Assembly: GCA_963779515.1 (NCBI GenBank)
Contig: CAVZYN010000002.1
Coordinates: 620,001-684,000 of the forward strand
Direction: 5' to 3'
Length of the DNA: 64,000 bases
From: CAVZYN01 sp963779515
GTDB taxonomy: Bacteria; Pseudomonadota; Alphaproteobacteria; Rhizobiales; Hyphomicrobiaceae
The notes below the pieces were generated by a model that saw only the letters and a list, made by a program, of their open reading frames with translations, was not told where the DNA came from and did no database searches. This document shows, in pieces, positions 17,564 through 25,933 of the stretch; within the stretch, counting starts at the first letter, position 1, and the number at the start of each line of letters is the position of its first letter. The position numbers and the translations under genes were made by a program.

Positions 17564-18049
17564 TCATGTTTCAATTGGCAGGGCGTTGGAGTACTTTACC
17601 TGATCGAGCGCGAAGCTCGATTCGATGGAAGCAACGCCCTGGAGCCGTGTCAGCTTGTCCTTGAGAAATCGCTCGTAGCCGGCGAGATCCTTGGCGACGA
17701 CGCGCAGGAGATAATCGCGCGGCCCCGTCATCAGATAGCACTCGAGAACTTCCGGCCAATCGCGGACGGCGCGCTCGAAGGTGGCGAGCGTGTCCTCGCG
17801 CTGACGTTCGAGTTTGATCGAGATGAAGACGCTGACCGGCAGGCCAACCTTGGCTTGATCGACGAGTGCTGTGTAGCCGCGGATGACGCCGGCCTCTTCC
17901 AGCAGCCGCACGCGGCGCAGGCACGGTGAGGCTGAAAGACCGATCGCCTCGGCGAGGTCGACATTGGCGGTGCGGCCATCGGCCTGCAGGCGGCGCAAGA
18001 TCTGGCGGTCGCTGCGGTCGAGCGCTGGGTAGTTGGAATTTTCCATCAT
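17564..18049 (-). CDS. Lrp/AsnC-family transcriptional regulator
   Basis: A 161-residue regulator with an N-terminal helix-turn-helix (LDRSDRQILRRLQADGRTAN, then LAEAIGLSASPCLRRVRLLEEAGVI) and a C-terminal RAM/ACT-like ligand-binding domain (LECYLMTGPRDYLLRVVAKD). Two consecutive ATG codons at 18049 and 18046 could start it. It is divergent from the threonine dehydratase gene with 133 bases between, the usual arrangement for an Lrp-type activator of an amino-acid catabolic gene, so it probably senses an amino acid and controls the 18183-23010 genes. Confidence 0.9.
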   Translation of the reverse strand: MMENSNYPALDRSDRQILRRLQADGRTANVDLAEAIGLSASPCLRRVRLLEEAGVIRGYTALVDQAKVGLPVSVFISIKLERQREDTLATFERAVRDWPEVLECYLMTGPRDYLLRVVAKDLAGYERFLKDKLTRLQGVASIESSFALDQVKYSNALPIET

Positions 18050-18182
18050 TTTTCACCCTGAAAGAAGCCGGTTACGCTAAATTCGTGGCTCGGAATTGGC
18101 AAGAACGATAGGATCTGCGGGGCGAGTTGGCGTAAGGCTTTTGAGCGCTGGGATACCGGCGTGTAGACTGTGATTGGTGGTC

Positions 18183-19478
18183 ATGGCCAAGAATTCGTTG
18201 AGCATTCCGAACCTGACGTCGACGGTCTCCCGGCCGGTCGCGAGCAGCGCGCCTGCCGTGGTGACGCTTGCCGATATCGAGGCTGCCCGGGCGGTCTTGC
18301 AGGACGCGGTTCTCAACACCGATTGCGATCCCTCGCGGACGCTGTCGGAGATCTGCGGCGCCAATATCTGGCTGAAATTCGAGAACCTGCAATTCACGGC
18401 CTCGTTCAAGGAGCGCGGCGCGCTCAATCGCCTCACGGCGCTGACAGCGGACGAGCGCGCGCGCGGCGTCATTGCGATGTCGGCTGGCAATCATGCGCAG
18501 GGCGTCGCGTTCCATGCCAAGCGGCTTGGTATTTCCGCAACGATCGTGATGCCGGTCGGTACGCCGATGGTGAAGATCGAGAACACGCGCGGTCACGGCG
18601 CCGAGGTGATCGTCACAGGCGCCACGCTCGAGGAAGCCGCCGGGTTCGCCGTGGCGCGCGCCGCCGAGAAAAAACTCACGTTCGTGCATCCCTACGATGA
18701 TCCGCTGGTGATCGCGGGGCAGGGAACCATCGCGCTCGAGATGCTGGGCGCCGTGCCCGATCTCGACACCCTGGTCGTGCCGATCGGCGGCGGCGGGTTG
18801 ATCTCCGGCATGGCGATCGCGGCCAAGGCGCTGAAGCCTGCGATCAAAGTCATCGGCGTGCAGAGCGCGCTCTATCCCTCGATGTACAATGTGATCAAAG
18901 GCGAGAGCTTGCCGATGCGCGGCGACACGCTGGCGGAAGGCATCGCAGTCAAGTCGCCTGGCGTGCTCACGACCCATTTCGTGCGCCAGCACGTTGATGA
19001 CATCGTGCTGGTCAGCGAGGCCGATATCGAGCATGCGGTCTCGCTGCTGATCAACATCGAAAAGACGGTGGTCGAGGGCGCGGGCGCGGCCGGGCTTGCC
19101 GCCGTCATCGCCCACAAATCGCTGTTTACCGGCCGCACCGTCGGCCTCGTGCTGTGCGGCGGCAACATTGACACGCGGCTGCTGGCCTCCGTGCTGACGC
19201 GAGAGCTCGCGCGTGAAGGCCGGCTGTCGCAGCTGACCATTGATCTTGTGGACCGGCCGGGTCAGCTCGCGCAGGTGGCGACGTTGCTGGGCGAAGCCGG
19301 CGCCAACATCGTCGAGGTGTCGCATCAGCGCACATTCTCGGATTTGCCGGCGAAAGGCACGCTGCTCGAAGTCGTGATCGAGACGCGCGATCGCGGCCAT
19401 CTCAACGAGACGGTCGCCCGGCTGCGCGCCGCTGGTTTCGAGGTCGAGGTGCAAACCAATCCGGGCGGGAGCCACTGA
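18183..19478 (+). CDS. Threonine ammonia-lyase with C-terminal ACT domain
   Basis: A 431-residue fold-II PLP enzyme converting threonine (or serine) to 2-oxobutyrate (pyruvate) and ammonia. Lys76 in FTASFKERGALNRL is the PLP lysine, PIGGGGLISG binds the phosphate, and EGAGAAGLAA is conserved. Residues from about 350 (LTIDLVDRPGQLAQVATLLG) form a single ACT domain, as in catabolic-type or single-ACT threonine deaminases. ATG 18183 is used; an in-frame TTG lies nine bases earlier. Its stop overlaps the start of a racemase remnant (TGATG). Confidence 0.9.
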   Translation: MAKNSLSIPNLTSTVSRPVASSAPAVVTLADIEAARAVLQDAVLNTDCDPSRTLSEICGANIWLKFENLQFTASFKERGALNRLTALTADERARGVIAMSAGNHAQGVAFHAKRLGISATIVMPVGTPMVKIENTRGHGAEVIVTGATLEEAAGFAVARAAEKKLTFVHPYDDPLVIAGQGTIALEMLGAVPDLDTLVVPIGGGGLISGMAIAAKALKPAIKVIGVQSALYPSMYNVIKGESLPMRGDTLAEGIAVKSPGVLTTHFVRQHVDDIVLVSEADIEHAVSLLINIEKTVVEGAGAAGLAAVIAHKSLFTGRTVGLVLCGGNIDTRLLASVLTRELAREGRLSQLTIDLVDRPGQLAQVATLLGEAGANIVEVSHQRTFSDLPAKGTLLEVVIETRDRGHLNETVARLRAAGFEVEVQTNPGGSH

Positions 19479-19582
19479 TGCGCACCATCGGCCTGATCGG
19501 CGGCATGTGCTTCGAGAGCACGCGGCTCTATTGTGACGCCAACCATATAGAGGTGCGGTCCCTCAGGAGTTCCTCACGATGA
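19478..19582 (+). pseudogene. Truncated 5' end of an aspartate/glutamate racemase gene
   Basis: A 34-codon frame overlapping the stop of the threonine dehydratase (TGATG). Its first 17 residues, MRTIGLIGGMCFESTRL, match the hallmark N-terminus of Asp/Glu racemases (MRTIGLIGGMSWEST-like), then similarity stops abruptly around 19530 and the frame ends at the start of the next gene. The rest of a normal protein of about 230 residues is absent. A deletion seems to have joined the head of a racemase gene to the leader of the following dehydratase gene. It may still be translated as a leader-like peptide. Confidence 0.7.
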
Positions 19583-20565
19583 CGTCAATCTCCGGCAGGT
19601 TCAGCACGTCCGAACTAGAGGCGGCGGCAAGCCTGGTTCATCGATCATTCGGTCCGACTCCCGCTTACAGCTGGCCGCTGTTGAACCAGACGGCGGGCGC
19701 GGACGTCTGGGTCAAGCACGAGAACCATACTCCAACGGGTGCGTTCAAGGTTCGCGGCGGCATCACGTTCATCGATTGGCTCAAGCGAACAAGCCCCACC
19801 AGCAAAGGCATCTGCACCGCTACCCGCGGCAATCACGGACAATCACAAGCTCGGGCTGCCGTCGCCGCCGGATTGCGCGCCAAGATCTACGTGCCGCGCG
19901 GAAATTCGATCGAAAAGAATGCGGCCATGCGCGCATTCGGGGCCGAGCTCGTGGAGTTCGGTGCCGACTTCGACGCGGCGCGTGAGGAAGCAATCCGGGT
20001 CGCGGAGGCTGAAAATCTGATGGTCGTGCCACCCTTCCACAATGAGCTTGTGCGAGGCGTTGCAACCTATGCGTACGAGCTATTCAAACGTGTGACCGAC
20101 ATCGACACGGTCTATGTGCCCATCGGCTGCGGATCTGGAATCTGCGGCACGATCGCCGCGCGCGATGCGCTCGGCCTGAGCACGAAAATCGTTGGCGTCG
20201 TCTCCGACCAAGCACTAACGGCAAAGCTGTCCTATGATGCGGGCAAGCCCGTCGCGACCAGCTCAGCGTTGACATTTGCCGACGGCATGGCGGTGCGGGT
20301 GCCGGTGCCGGAAGCGCTCGCCATCTACCGGCGCGGTGCGGAACGGATCATCGCCGTCAGTGACGACGAAATCGCACAATCCATCCGCATTCTGTTCCGC
20401 GATACGCACAATGTCGCGGAAGGTGCCGGCGCGGCGCCACTTGCGGCTCTGTTGAAAGAACGAGTTCAGAACCAGGGCAAGCGCTGCGCTGTCATTCTGT
20501 GCGGCGGCAATATCGACACCGGCGTGTTCCGGCAAGTGCTCGCAGGTGAGACCCCGCGCGTCTGA
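19579..20565 (+). CDS. Threonine/serine dehydratase-like PLP enzyme
   Basis: A 328-residue fold-II PLP enzyme lacking an ACT domain. Lys57 in TPTGAFKVRGG is the expected Schiff-base lysine, PIGCGSGICG the phosphate loop and NVAEGAGAAPLAALL the conserved C-terminal helix. It belongs to the broad serine/threonine dehydratase group, which includes enzymes for threo-3-hydroxyaspartate and other hydroxy amino acids. ATG 19579 overlaps the stop of the racemase remnant (ATGA). The preceding racemase head and the Lrp regulator suggest a locus for a D/L hydroxy amino acid. Confidence 0.85.
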   Translation: MTSISGRFSTSELEAAASLVHRSFGPTPAYSWPLLNQTAGADVWVKHENHTPTGAFKVRGGITFIDWLKRTSPTSKGICTATRGNHGQSQARAAVAAGLRAKIYVPRGNSIEKNAAMRAFGAELVEFGADFDAAREEAIRVAEAENLMVVPPFHNELVRGVATYAYELFKRVTDIDTVYVPIGCGSGICGTIAARDALGLSTKIVGVVSDQALTAKLSYDAGKPVATSSALTFADGMAVRVPVPEALAIYRRGAERIIAVSDDEIAQSIRILFRDTHNVAEGAGAAPLAALLKERVQNQGKRCAVILCGGNIDTGVFRQVLAGETPRV

Positions 20566-20604
20566 TCACCACAGGCACCAAGTAAGCACTGGAGACGATT
20601 GACC

Positions 20605-23010
20605 ATGGACGGTTCGCCGACGACCACAACAACCGCTGAAACGCTCGCGATGTTGCGGGAACTCGAGCGCAAGGTGTTGTGGCTCTCATCCTACACCATC
20701 CACCACGCCAATCATGAAGTTGATCGCGGCGATGGCTTGAAGGTCGGTGGCCATCAGGCGTCGTCCGCTTCGCTCGCGACATTGATGACGGCGCTCTACT
20801 TTCACATCCTGCGGCCCGAGGATCGCGTCGCGGTGAAGCCACACGCGTCGCCGGTGTTTCACGCGATCCAGTATCTGCTCGGCAATCAGACGCTCGACAA
20901 GCTGCAGAATTTCCGGGGTTTTGGCGGCGCGCAGAGCTATCCGTCGCGGACGAAGGACAAGGATGACGTCGATTTCTCGACTGGCTCCGTTGGCCTCGGC
21001 GTCGCGGTGACGGGCTTTGCGGCGATGATCCAGGACTATGTGCACGCCAAGGGCTGGTCGCAGGAGTGGCCGAAGGGGCGGATGATTTCGCTTATGGGCG
21101 ATGCCGAGATCGACGAGGGCAACATTCACGAGGCGCTGCTCGAATACTGGAAGCACGGCCTCACCAACACATGGTGGATCGTCGACTACAACCGCCAGAG
21201 CCTCGACAGCGTCGTCTCCGACCGGCTCTTCATGAAGGTTGCGGGGCTGTTCGAGAACCTCGGCTGGGAAGTCGTTCTGATCAAGTACGGCAAGCTTCTC
21301 GAGGCGGTGTTCAAGGAGCCGGGCGGACCGGACTTGAGAGCCTGGATCGACAATTGTCCGAACGACGTCTACTCCGCGCTCGTGTTCGAGGGCGCCAAGG
21401 GGTGGCGGCGGCAGCTCGAGAAAGATTTTGCGGGCAAGGCGCGGGTGCTCGCGCTGGTGCGCGGACTCGACGACGATGCGCTGGCGCGGCTGATGACCAA
21501 TCTCGGCGGCCACTGCCTCGAGACCATTCTCGAGACGTTCGCGCAGGCGCCGTCCGGCAAGCCGGTGTGCTTCATAGCTTACACGATCAAGGGCTTCGGG
21601 CTGCCATTCGCCGGCCACAAGGACAACCACGCCGGCCTGATGAACCAGACCCAAATGCAGACGTTCCGGCAGTTGAATGGCATCAATCAGGGCGAGGAAT
21701 GGGACCGCACCGCAGGCCTCAAGATCGCGTCGGCGGAGGTTGAACGATATCTCGCGAAAGTCCCGTTCAACGCCAAGGGACGGCGCCGGTTCGATGCACC
21801 CAAAATCCCGCTCGGTGATCTGGCGTTCGCCGACGTCAAAGGCCGGATGTCGACCCAGACCGGTTTTGGCCGCGTGCTCGACGAGATCGCGCGCAAGGGC
21901 GGACCGCTCGCCGATCGCATCGTGACGACATCGCCGGACGTCACGGTCTCAACCAATCTCGGTCCGTGGGTCAATCGGCGCGGGCTGTTCTCGATGCAAT
22001 CCAAGGAGGACGTGTTCAAGGAGCGCGGTCTGATGAGCCCGCAGAAGTGGGAGATGAGCCCCAAGGGCCAGCACATCGAGCTCGGCATTGCCGAGATGAA
22101 CCTCTTTCTGACGTTGGCTGCAGCGGGGTTGTCGGGGTCGCTGTTTGGTGAGCGGTTGATTCCGATCGGGACCTTGTATGATCCCTTCATCATGCGCGGG
22201 CTCGATGCGCTGAATTACGCCTGCTATCAGGAGGCGCGCTTCATTGTCGTGGCGACGCCGAGCGGCTTGACACTGGCCCCCGAGGGCGGCGCGCATCAGT
22301 CGATCGCAACGCCACTGATCGGCTTGGCGCAGGACGGCCTTGCCTCCTTCGAGCCAGCCTATGTCGACGAGTTGCAGGCCATTATGGCGTGGACCTTCGA
22401 CTATGTGCAGCGCGAAGGCGGCGAGGACAAGGAGCGGCGCTGGCTGCGCGACGAAAAGGGCGGCTCGGTCTATCTGCGCCTATCGACGCGCCCGCTCGAA
22501 CAGCCAGCTAGGCCGATGTCGCCGGAACTGCGCGACGACATCATTCAGGGCGGCTATTGGGTGCGGCGTCCGGAGCCGGGGACCGGGCTCGCGATCGCGT
22601 ACATGGGAGCGGTTGCGCCCGAGGCGATCGAGGCAGCGGGCTTGCTCGCCGAAGACCGGCGTGGCGTTGGTGTCTTGGCGATCACTTCAGCCGACAGACT
22701 GTCGGCCAGCTGGCATGGGGCACAGCGCGCCCGCGAACATGGCGACCGTGCCGCTCGCGCCCATGTGGAAACGCTGCTGGACGCCTTGCCACGAGATGCC
22801 GCGATCATCACACTTTGCGATGCGCATCCGGAAACGCTGTCGTGGATCGGAGGCGTTTGCGGCCACCGCGTGCGAGCGCTGGGCGTCGAGCACTTCGGTC
22901 AGTCGGGTTCGATCAGCGAACTCTATGCGCACTACGGGCTTGATACGAATGCGCTTTTCGCGGCCGCCGAGGGACTTGGCCGCAGCCCCGTCCGATACCG
23001 GCGCGCTTAG
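20605..23010 (+). CDS. Homodimeric pyruvate dehydrogenase E1 / transketolase-like thiamine-diphosphate enzyme
   Basis: An 801-residue ThDP enzyme with three transketolase-type domains: N-terminal ThDP-binding (about 1-340), pyrimidine-binding (about 420-620) and C-terminal (about 640-790). The GDAEIDEGN...DYN segment is the diphosphate/Mg motif, HKDNHAGLMNQTQM corresponds to the AceE-like HxxK region, and QHIELGIAEMNLF contains the catalytic glutamate. It is shorter than E. coli AceE (887). No E2 or E3 gene is in the window. Following two dehydratases that make 2-oxo acids, it may decarboxylate 2-oxobutyrate or pyruvate; this is inference. ATG 20605 has GGAG 10 bases upstream. Confidence 0.82.
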   Translation: MDGSPTTTTTAETLAMLRELERKVLWLSSYTIHHANHEVDRGDGLKVGGHQASSASLATLMTALYFHILRPEDRVAVKPHASPVFHAIQYLLGNQTLDKLQNFRGFGGAQSYPSRTKDKDDVDFSTGSVGLGVAVTGFAAMIQDYVHAKGWSQEWPKGRMISLMGDAEIDEGNIHEALLEYWKHGLTNTWWIVDYNRQSLDSVVSDRLFMKVAGLFENLGWEVVLIKYGKLLEAVFKEPGGPDLRAWIDNCPNDVYSALVFEGAKGWRRQLEKDFAGKARVLALVRGLDDDALARLMTNLGGHCLETILETFAQAPSGKPVCFIAYTIKGFGLPFAGHKDNHAGLMNQTQMQTFRQLNGINQGEEWDRTAGLKIASAEVERYLAKVPFNAKGRRRFDAPKIPLGDLAFADVKGRMSTQTGFGRVLDEIARKGGPLADRIVTTSPDVTVSTNLGPWVNRRGLFSMQSKEDVFKERGLMSPQKWEMSPKGQHIELGIAEMNLFLTLAAAGLSGSLFGERLIPIGTLYDPFIMRGLDALNYACYQEARFIVVATPSGLTLAPEGGAHQSIATPLIGLAQDGLASFEPAYVDELQAIMAWTFDYVQREGGEDKERRWLRDEKGGSVYLRLSTRPLEQPARPMSPELRDDIIQGGYWVRRPEPGTGLAIAYMGAVAPEAIEAAGLLAEDRRGVGVLAITSADRLSASWHGAQRAREHGDRAARAHVETLLDALPRDAAIITLCDAHPETLSWIGGVCGHRVRALGVEHFGQSGSISELYAHYGLDTNALFAAAEGLGRSPVRYRRA

Positions 23011-23145
23011 CGGAAATTTGACGACGACATACTTTTTCCCGTTTGGCATGGCATGCAAACATCGCTAGCGTGCGGCCATGTCGAATCTGGCCGCCAGGGC
23101 TGGACGGTCGTCAACGTGAACAATTTCCAGGGAGGAGCAGACTAG

Positions 23146-24255
23146 ATGCCGAATACCGTGAACCGCCGTAAGTTCTTGAAAGGTGCTGCCGTTGGTGGCG
23201 TCAGCGCCGCCGCGACGACCGTTGCCGCGCCCGCGATCGCCCAGGGTAATCCGGAGGTGAAGTGGCGCCAGACCACCAGCTGGCCAAAGTCGCTCGATAC
23301 GCTCTATGGCGGCGCCGAACAGATCGCCAAGCGCGTTGGTGAATTGACGGACGGCAAGTTCCAGATTCAAACGTTCGCTGCCGGTGAAATCGCCCCGGCG
23401 CTGCAGGTGCTCGACGTTGTCCAGCAGGGTTCGGTCGATTGTGGCCACACGGCGCTCTACTACTACTTCGGCAAGGACGATACGTTCGTGTTCGGTTCCG
23501 CGCTGCCATTCGGCATGAACAGCCGCATGCAGAACGCGTGGCTGCAGCATGGCGGTGGCCTTCAACTGCTGAACGATTTTCTCGCCAACTACAAAGTCGT
23601 GACTTTCCCAGGCGGGAACACGCACTGTCAGATGGGCGGCTGGTTCCGGAAGGAAATCAAGACGGTTGCTGATCTGCAGGGCTTGAAGTTCCGGCTCGGC
23701 GGGTTTGCCGGCAAGATCATGCAGCGCGTCGGCGTTGTGCCGCAACAGATCGCGGGCGGCGACATCTATCCCGCGCTCGAAAAAGGCACGATCGACGGAG
23801 CCGAGTGGGTTGGTCCGCACGACGACGAGAAGCTCGGCTTCGCCAAGGTCGCGAAGTTCTATCACTATCCCGGCTGGTGGGAATCGAACTCGACGACCGG
23901 GTTCATCGCCAACAAGGAGAAGTATGACGCCCTGCCGAAGCAGTACAAGGAAGCGCTCGCCGCGGCCTGCGCCGAGGCAAACGCTTGGGTTGGCGCGAAG
24001 TACGATGCCTCGAACGCGGCGGCGCTGAAGCGCGTCGTCGGTGCCGGCGCGGTGCTTAATCCGTTCTCGCCCGAAGTCATGGATGCCTGCTGGAAGGCCG
24101 CCAATGACCTCTACAAGGAGATCGGTGAGAAGAACCCGAACTTCAAGAAGATCTACGACAGCTACGTCACGTTCCGGAACGACGGTTATTTGTGGCATCA
24201 GGTGGCTGACTACACGATGGACAGCTACATGATCCGCTATCGCAACCAGGGCTGA
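23146..24255 (+). CDS. TRAP transporter solute-binding protein with Tat signal
   Basis: A 369-residue DctP-type periplasmic binding protein. The N-terminus NRRKFLKGAAVGGVSAA carries a twin-arginine motif and cleaves near AIAQG, so it is probably exported folded by Tat. The body shows TSWPKSLDTLYGGAEQIAKR, LKFRLGGFAGKIM (ligand arginine) and GTIDGAEWVGPHDD, typical of the subgroup of TRAP receptors for 2-oxo acids. No DctQ or DctM partner is adjacent: the gene is followed by a terminator and tRNA-Thr. A 2-oxo acid ligand would fit the neighbouring dehydratases and E1-like enzyme. The ribosome binding site is AGGGAGGAG. Confidence 0.88.
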   Translation: MPNTVNRRKFLKGAAVGGVSAAATTVAAPAIAQGNPEVKWRQTTSWPKSLDTLYGGAEQIAKRVGELTDGKFQIQTFAAGEIAPALQVLDVVQQGSVDCGHTALYYYFGKDDTFVFGSALPFGMNSRMQNAWLQHGGGLQLLNDFLANYKVVTFPGGNTHCQMGGWFRKEIKTVADLQGLKFRLGGFAGKIMQRVGVVPQQIAGGDIYPALEKGTIDGAEWVGPHDDEKLGFAKVAKFYHYPGWWESNSTTGFIANKEKYDALPKQYKEALAAACAEANAWVGAKYDASNAAALKRVVGAGAVLNPFSPEVMDACWKAANDLYKEIGEKNPNFKKIYDSYVTFRNDGYLWHQVADYTMDSYMIRYRNQG

Positions 24256-24279
24256 GGCCGGCATTGCGCGTTGCAATTG

Positions 24280-24313
24280 GGGCTGGACCGCGAGGTCTGG
24301 CCCTTTTTGTTTG
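24280..24313 (+). terminator. Rho-independent terminator after the TRAP binding protein
   Basis: GGGCTGGACC (24280-24289) pairs with GGTCTGGCCC (24294-24303), ten pairs with two G-T wobbles and a GCGA loop, followed by TTTTTGTTTG. A textbook intrinsic terminator 25 bases after the stop. Confidence 0.85.
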
Positions 24314-24399
24314 TTGGCGATCAGCTGGTCTGCTTGCAAACTCCGACCTGCGGGGGTAAGGCTGTGCCGCTGCCGGGCTTTCCAGACCCGTGCGGGATT

Positions 24400-24475
24400 G
24401 CCGCAATAGCTCAGCTGGTAGAGCACATCATTCGTAATGATGGGGTCGGGGGTTCGAGTCCCTCTTGCGGCACCA
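24400..24475 (+). tRNA. tRNA-Thr (anticodon CGT)
   Basis: A 76-base tRNA with encoded CCA. Acceptor arms GCCGCAA (24400-24406) and TTGCGGC pair perfectly, the D-stem is GCTC/GAGC, the anticodon stem CATCA/TGATG encloses loop TTCGTAA with anticodon CGT, and the T-arm has loop TTCGAGT. It is intact and serves as the attachment site of the downstream island. Confidence 0.97.
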
Positions 24476-24476
24476 T
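24431..24476. repeat. attL: tRNA-Thr 3' segment
   Basis: It begins TTCGTAATGATGGGG at the anticodon loop and ends CACCAT. Identical over 46 bases to 61661-61706, and after one mismatch a further seven bases (AAATCAA) also match. This copy completes the functional tRNA. Confidence 0.92.
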
Positions 24477-24519
24477 CAAATCAACAGGTTAGATCTCTAC
24501 TGTTCGGTCTGTTGTACAA

Positions 24520-25665
24520 TTAGACCCGCCGGTTGTACAAATTGGCCGATGATATCGGTCCCGATCCGTTCTGTTCCCACTTCGCGATTGCCCGTGCAGC
24601 AAGTCGCTGACGGTCGAAGTCGGCGGCGTAGTGTTCGACCATTTCCAAGGTCTGTCCAGTTATCGCGGACACTTCCGCTGCGGTGCAGCCAGCTTCCAAT
24701 AGAAAGCACACCGCTGACTTGCGCAGTCCGTGCGGCACAAGTCCGTGGCAAGCGCCCGTTATCAGCTCGATACATTCCATTTGGCGCTGCCAAACGGTTT
24801 TGAACCCCTCGCGCGTCAACGGACGTCCGCGTTCGCCTGTCAGGATTCGGACCGAAGGGCGTTCGATGCCGGTGAGCACTTGGCGCAAGTCACGATGTAG
24901 AGGGATCCATACACGGGCGCCGGTCTTCTCTTGCACCACGTGAATGACGCCGGCATCAACGTCGCTCCACGTCATTGACAGCGCGTCGCCGGGACGCTGG
25001 CCCGTGTACAGGATCAGCGCAGCGGCGCGCCACAATTCTGGTACCGCAAACTCCCGCCAAGCGGCGATTGCCTCCCACGACCAAGCCGCCCAGGGTACCC
25101 CACTGTTGAATAGCTTGACGTGGTCGCACGGGTTATCGGTTCGCCAACCGCGCGGGATCGACCAGCTGATTATCGACGACAGGACGGCCAGAACCTTGTT
25201 CGCGGCCTGTGGGACTTCGCGCATGGCGTCGCGCAGCTCGAGAACATGCCGGGGTTCGAGGGCCCGAACTTGGAGTTCTCCCCACGCGGAAAGAATTCGG
25301 GCAAGTGCCGTTCTGTAAGCGGATTTGGTGTTCTCGGCGAGTTCGGCGAATTCTGGGCTCGGTTGAACATGTGAGGCGCCGTGCATCGCGGTCGTGCCAG
25401 CCCAAGCGTGCGCAAGCGCTGCGAATGTGCCGGCACGGAGCTTAGGCAGAGGTGAGGCGGCAGCCGCTCGATATGCGGCCCACCAAACTTCATTCGGCGT
25501 GCCGTCAGGATTGAGCGGACAACCGGGCAGTACCACGCGTTGTCCCGCGCGCTTGGTGCCTCTGTGCGGGTGATAGGCGAAATACTCCCTGCCACGCGCG
25601 ACAGTCATGTGCACGTGCGGCGGTAGCGCCAATTTAGGGCTACGTGGGCGCCCTGAGACGGACAT
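24520..25665 (-). CDS. int: Tyrosine recombinase/integrase of the island
   Basis: A 381-residue site-specific recombinase. A SAM-like core-binding domain (about 100-180, ENTKSAYRTALARILSAWGE) precedes the catalytic domain with Arg224 in LYTGQRPGDALSMTW, His312 and Arg315 in VPHGLRKSA, and the nucleophile Tyr346 in QTLEMVEHYA. All expected catalytic residues except the less conserved Lys are identified. Its 3' end is 44 bases from the tRNA gene, the standard position for an integrase using that tRNA as attB. ATG 25665 is used (the upstream alternative is TTG 25677). It overlaps the excisionase-like gene by 26 bases. Confidence 0.93.
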   Translation of the reverse strand: MSVSGRPRSPKLALPPHVHMTVARGREYFAYHPHRGTKRAGQRVVLPGCPLNPDGTPNEVWWAAYRAAAASPLPKLRAGTFAALAHAWAGTTAMHGASHVQPSPEFAELAENTKSAYRTALARILSAWGELQVRALEPRHVLELRDAMREVPQAANKVLAVLSSIISWSIPRGWRTDNPCDHVKLFNSGVPWAAWSWEAIAAWREFAVPELWRAAALILYTGQRPGDALSMTWSDVDAGVIHVVQEKTGARVWIPLHRDLRQVLTGIERPSVRILTGERGRPLTREGFKTVWQRQMECIELITGACHGLVPHGLRKSAVCFLLEAGCTAAEVSAITGQTLEMVEHYAADFDRQRLAARAIAKWEQNGSGPISSANLYNRRV

Positions 25666-25933
25666 TTTGAACCCCAACGAGGAAAGGGTCGTGATCTAAT
25701 TCTACATCTGCGTCGTGCGTTAGGCCAGCTTCATGATTTCGCATGGAGATCCACGTCTCGATTTCGGTCCAACGCCAGCGGCGTTGCGTGCCGATGTCGA
25801 TGGGTGGCGGCAAGTGACCAAGCCGAATGTAAGTGTCCACTGTCGCGCGCGACATATCGAGGCGGTATGCGAGCGTCTCCGCGGAGCACAAATCCGGTGG
25901 ATAGGGCCGGATGACGTCGCGCTTGCGCGTCAT
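25640..25933 (-). CDS. Excisionase-like helix-turn-helix protein (AlpA/MerR-type fold)
   Basis: A 97-residue protein. The central part, CSAETLAYRLDMSRATVDTY then IRLGHLPPPIDIGTQRRWRW and TEIETWI, is the winged-helix pattern of AlpA/excisionase DNA-binding proteins (HTH, then a wing with an arginine/tryptophan motif). Located directly upstream of and overlapping the integrase gene, it probably controls the direction of recombination or integrase expression. Its ATG overlaps the stop of the preceding HTH gene (ATGA), so the three genes form one operon reading toward the tRNA. Confidence 0.8.
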   Translation of the reverse strand: MTRKRDVIRPYPPDLCSAETLAYRLDMSRATVDTYIRLGHLPPPIDIGTQRRWRWTEIETWISMRNHEAGLTHDADVELDHDPFLVGVQNVRLRAPT

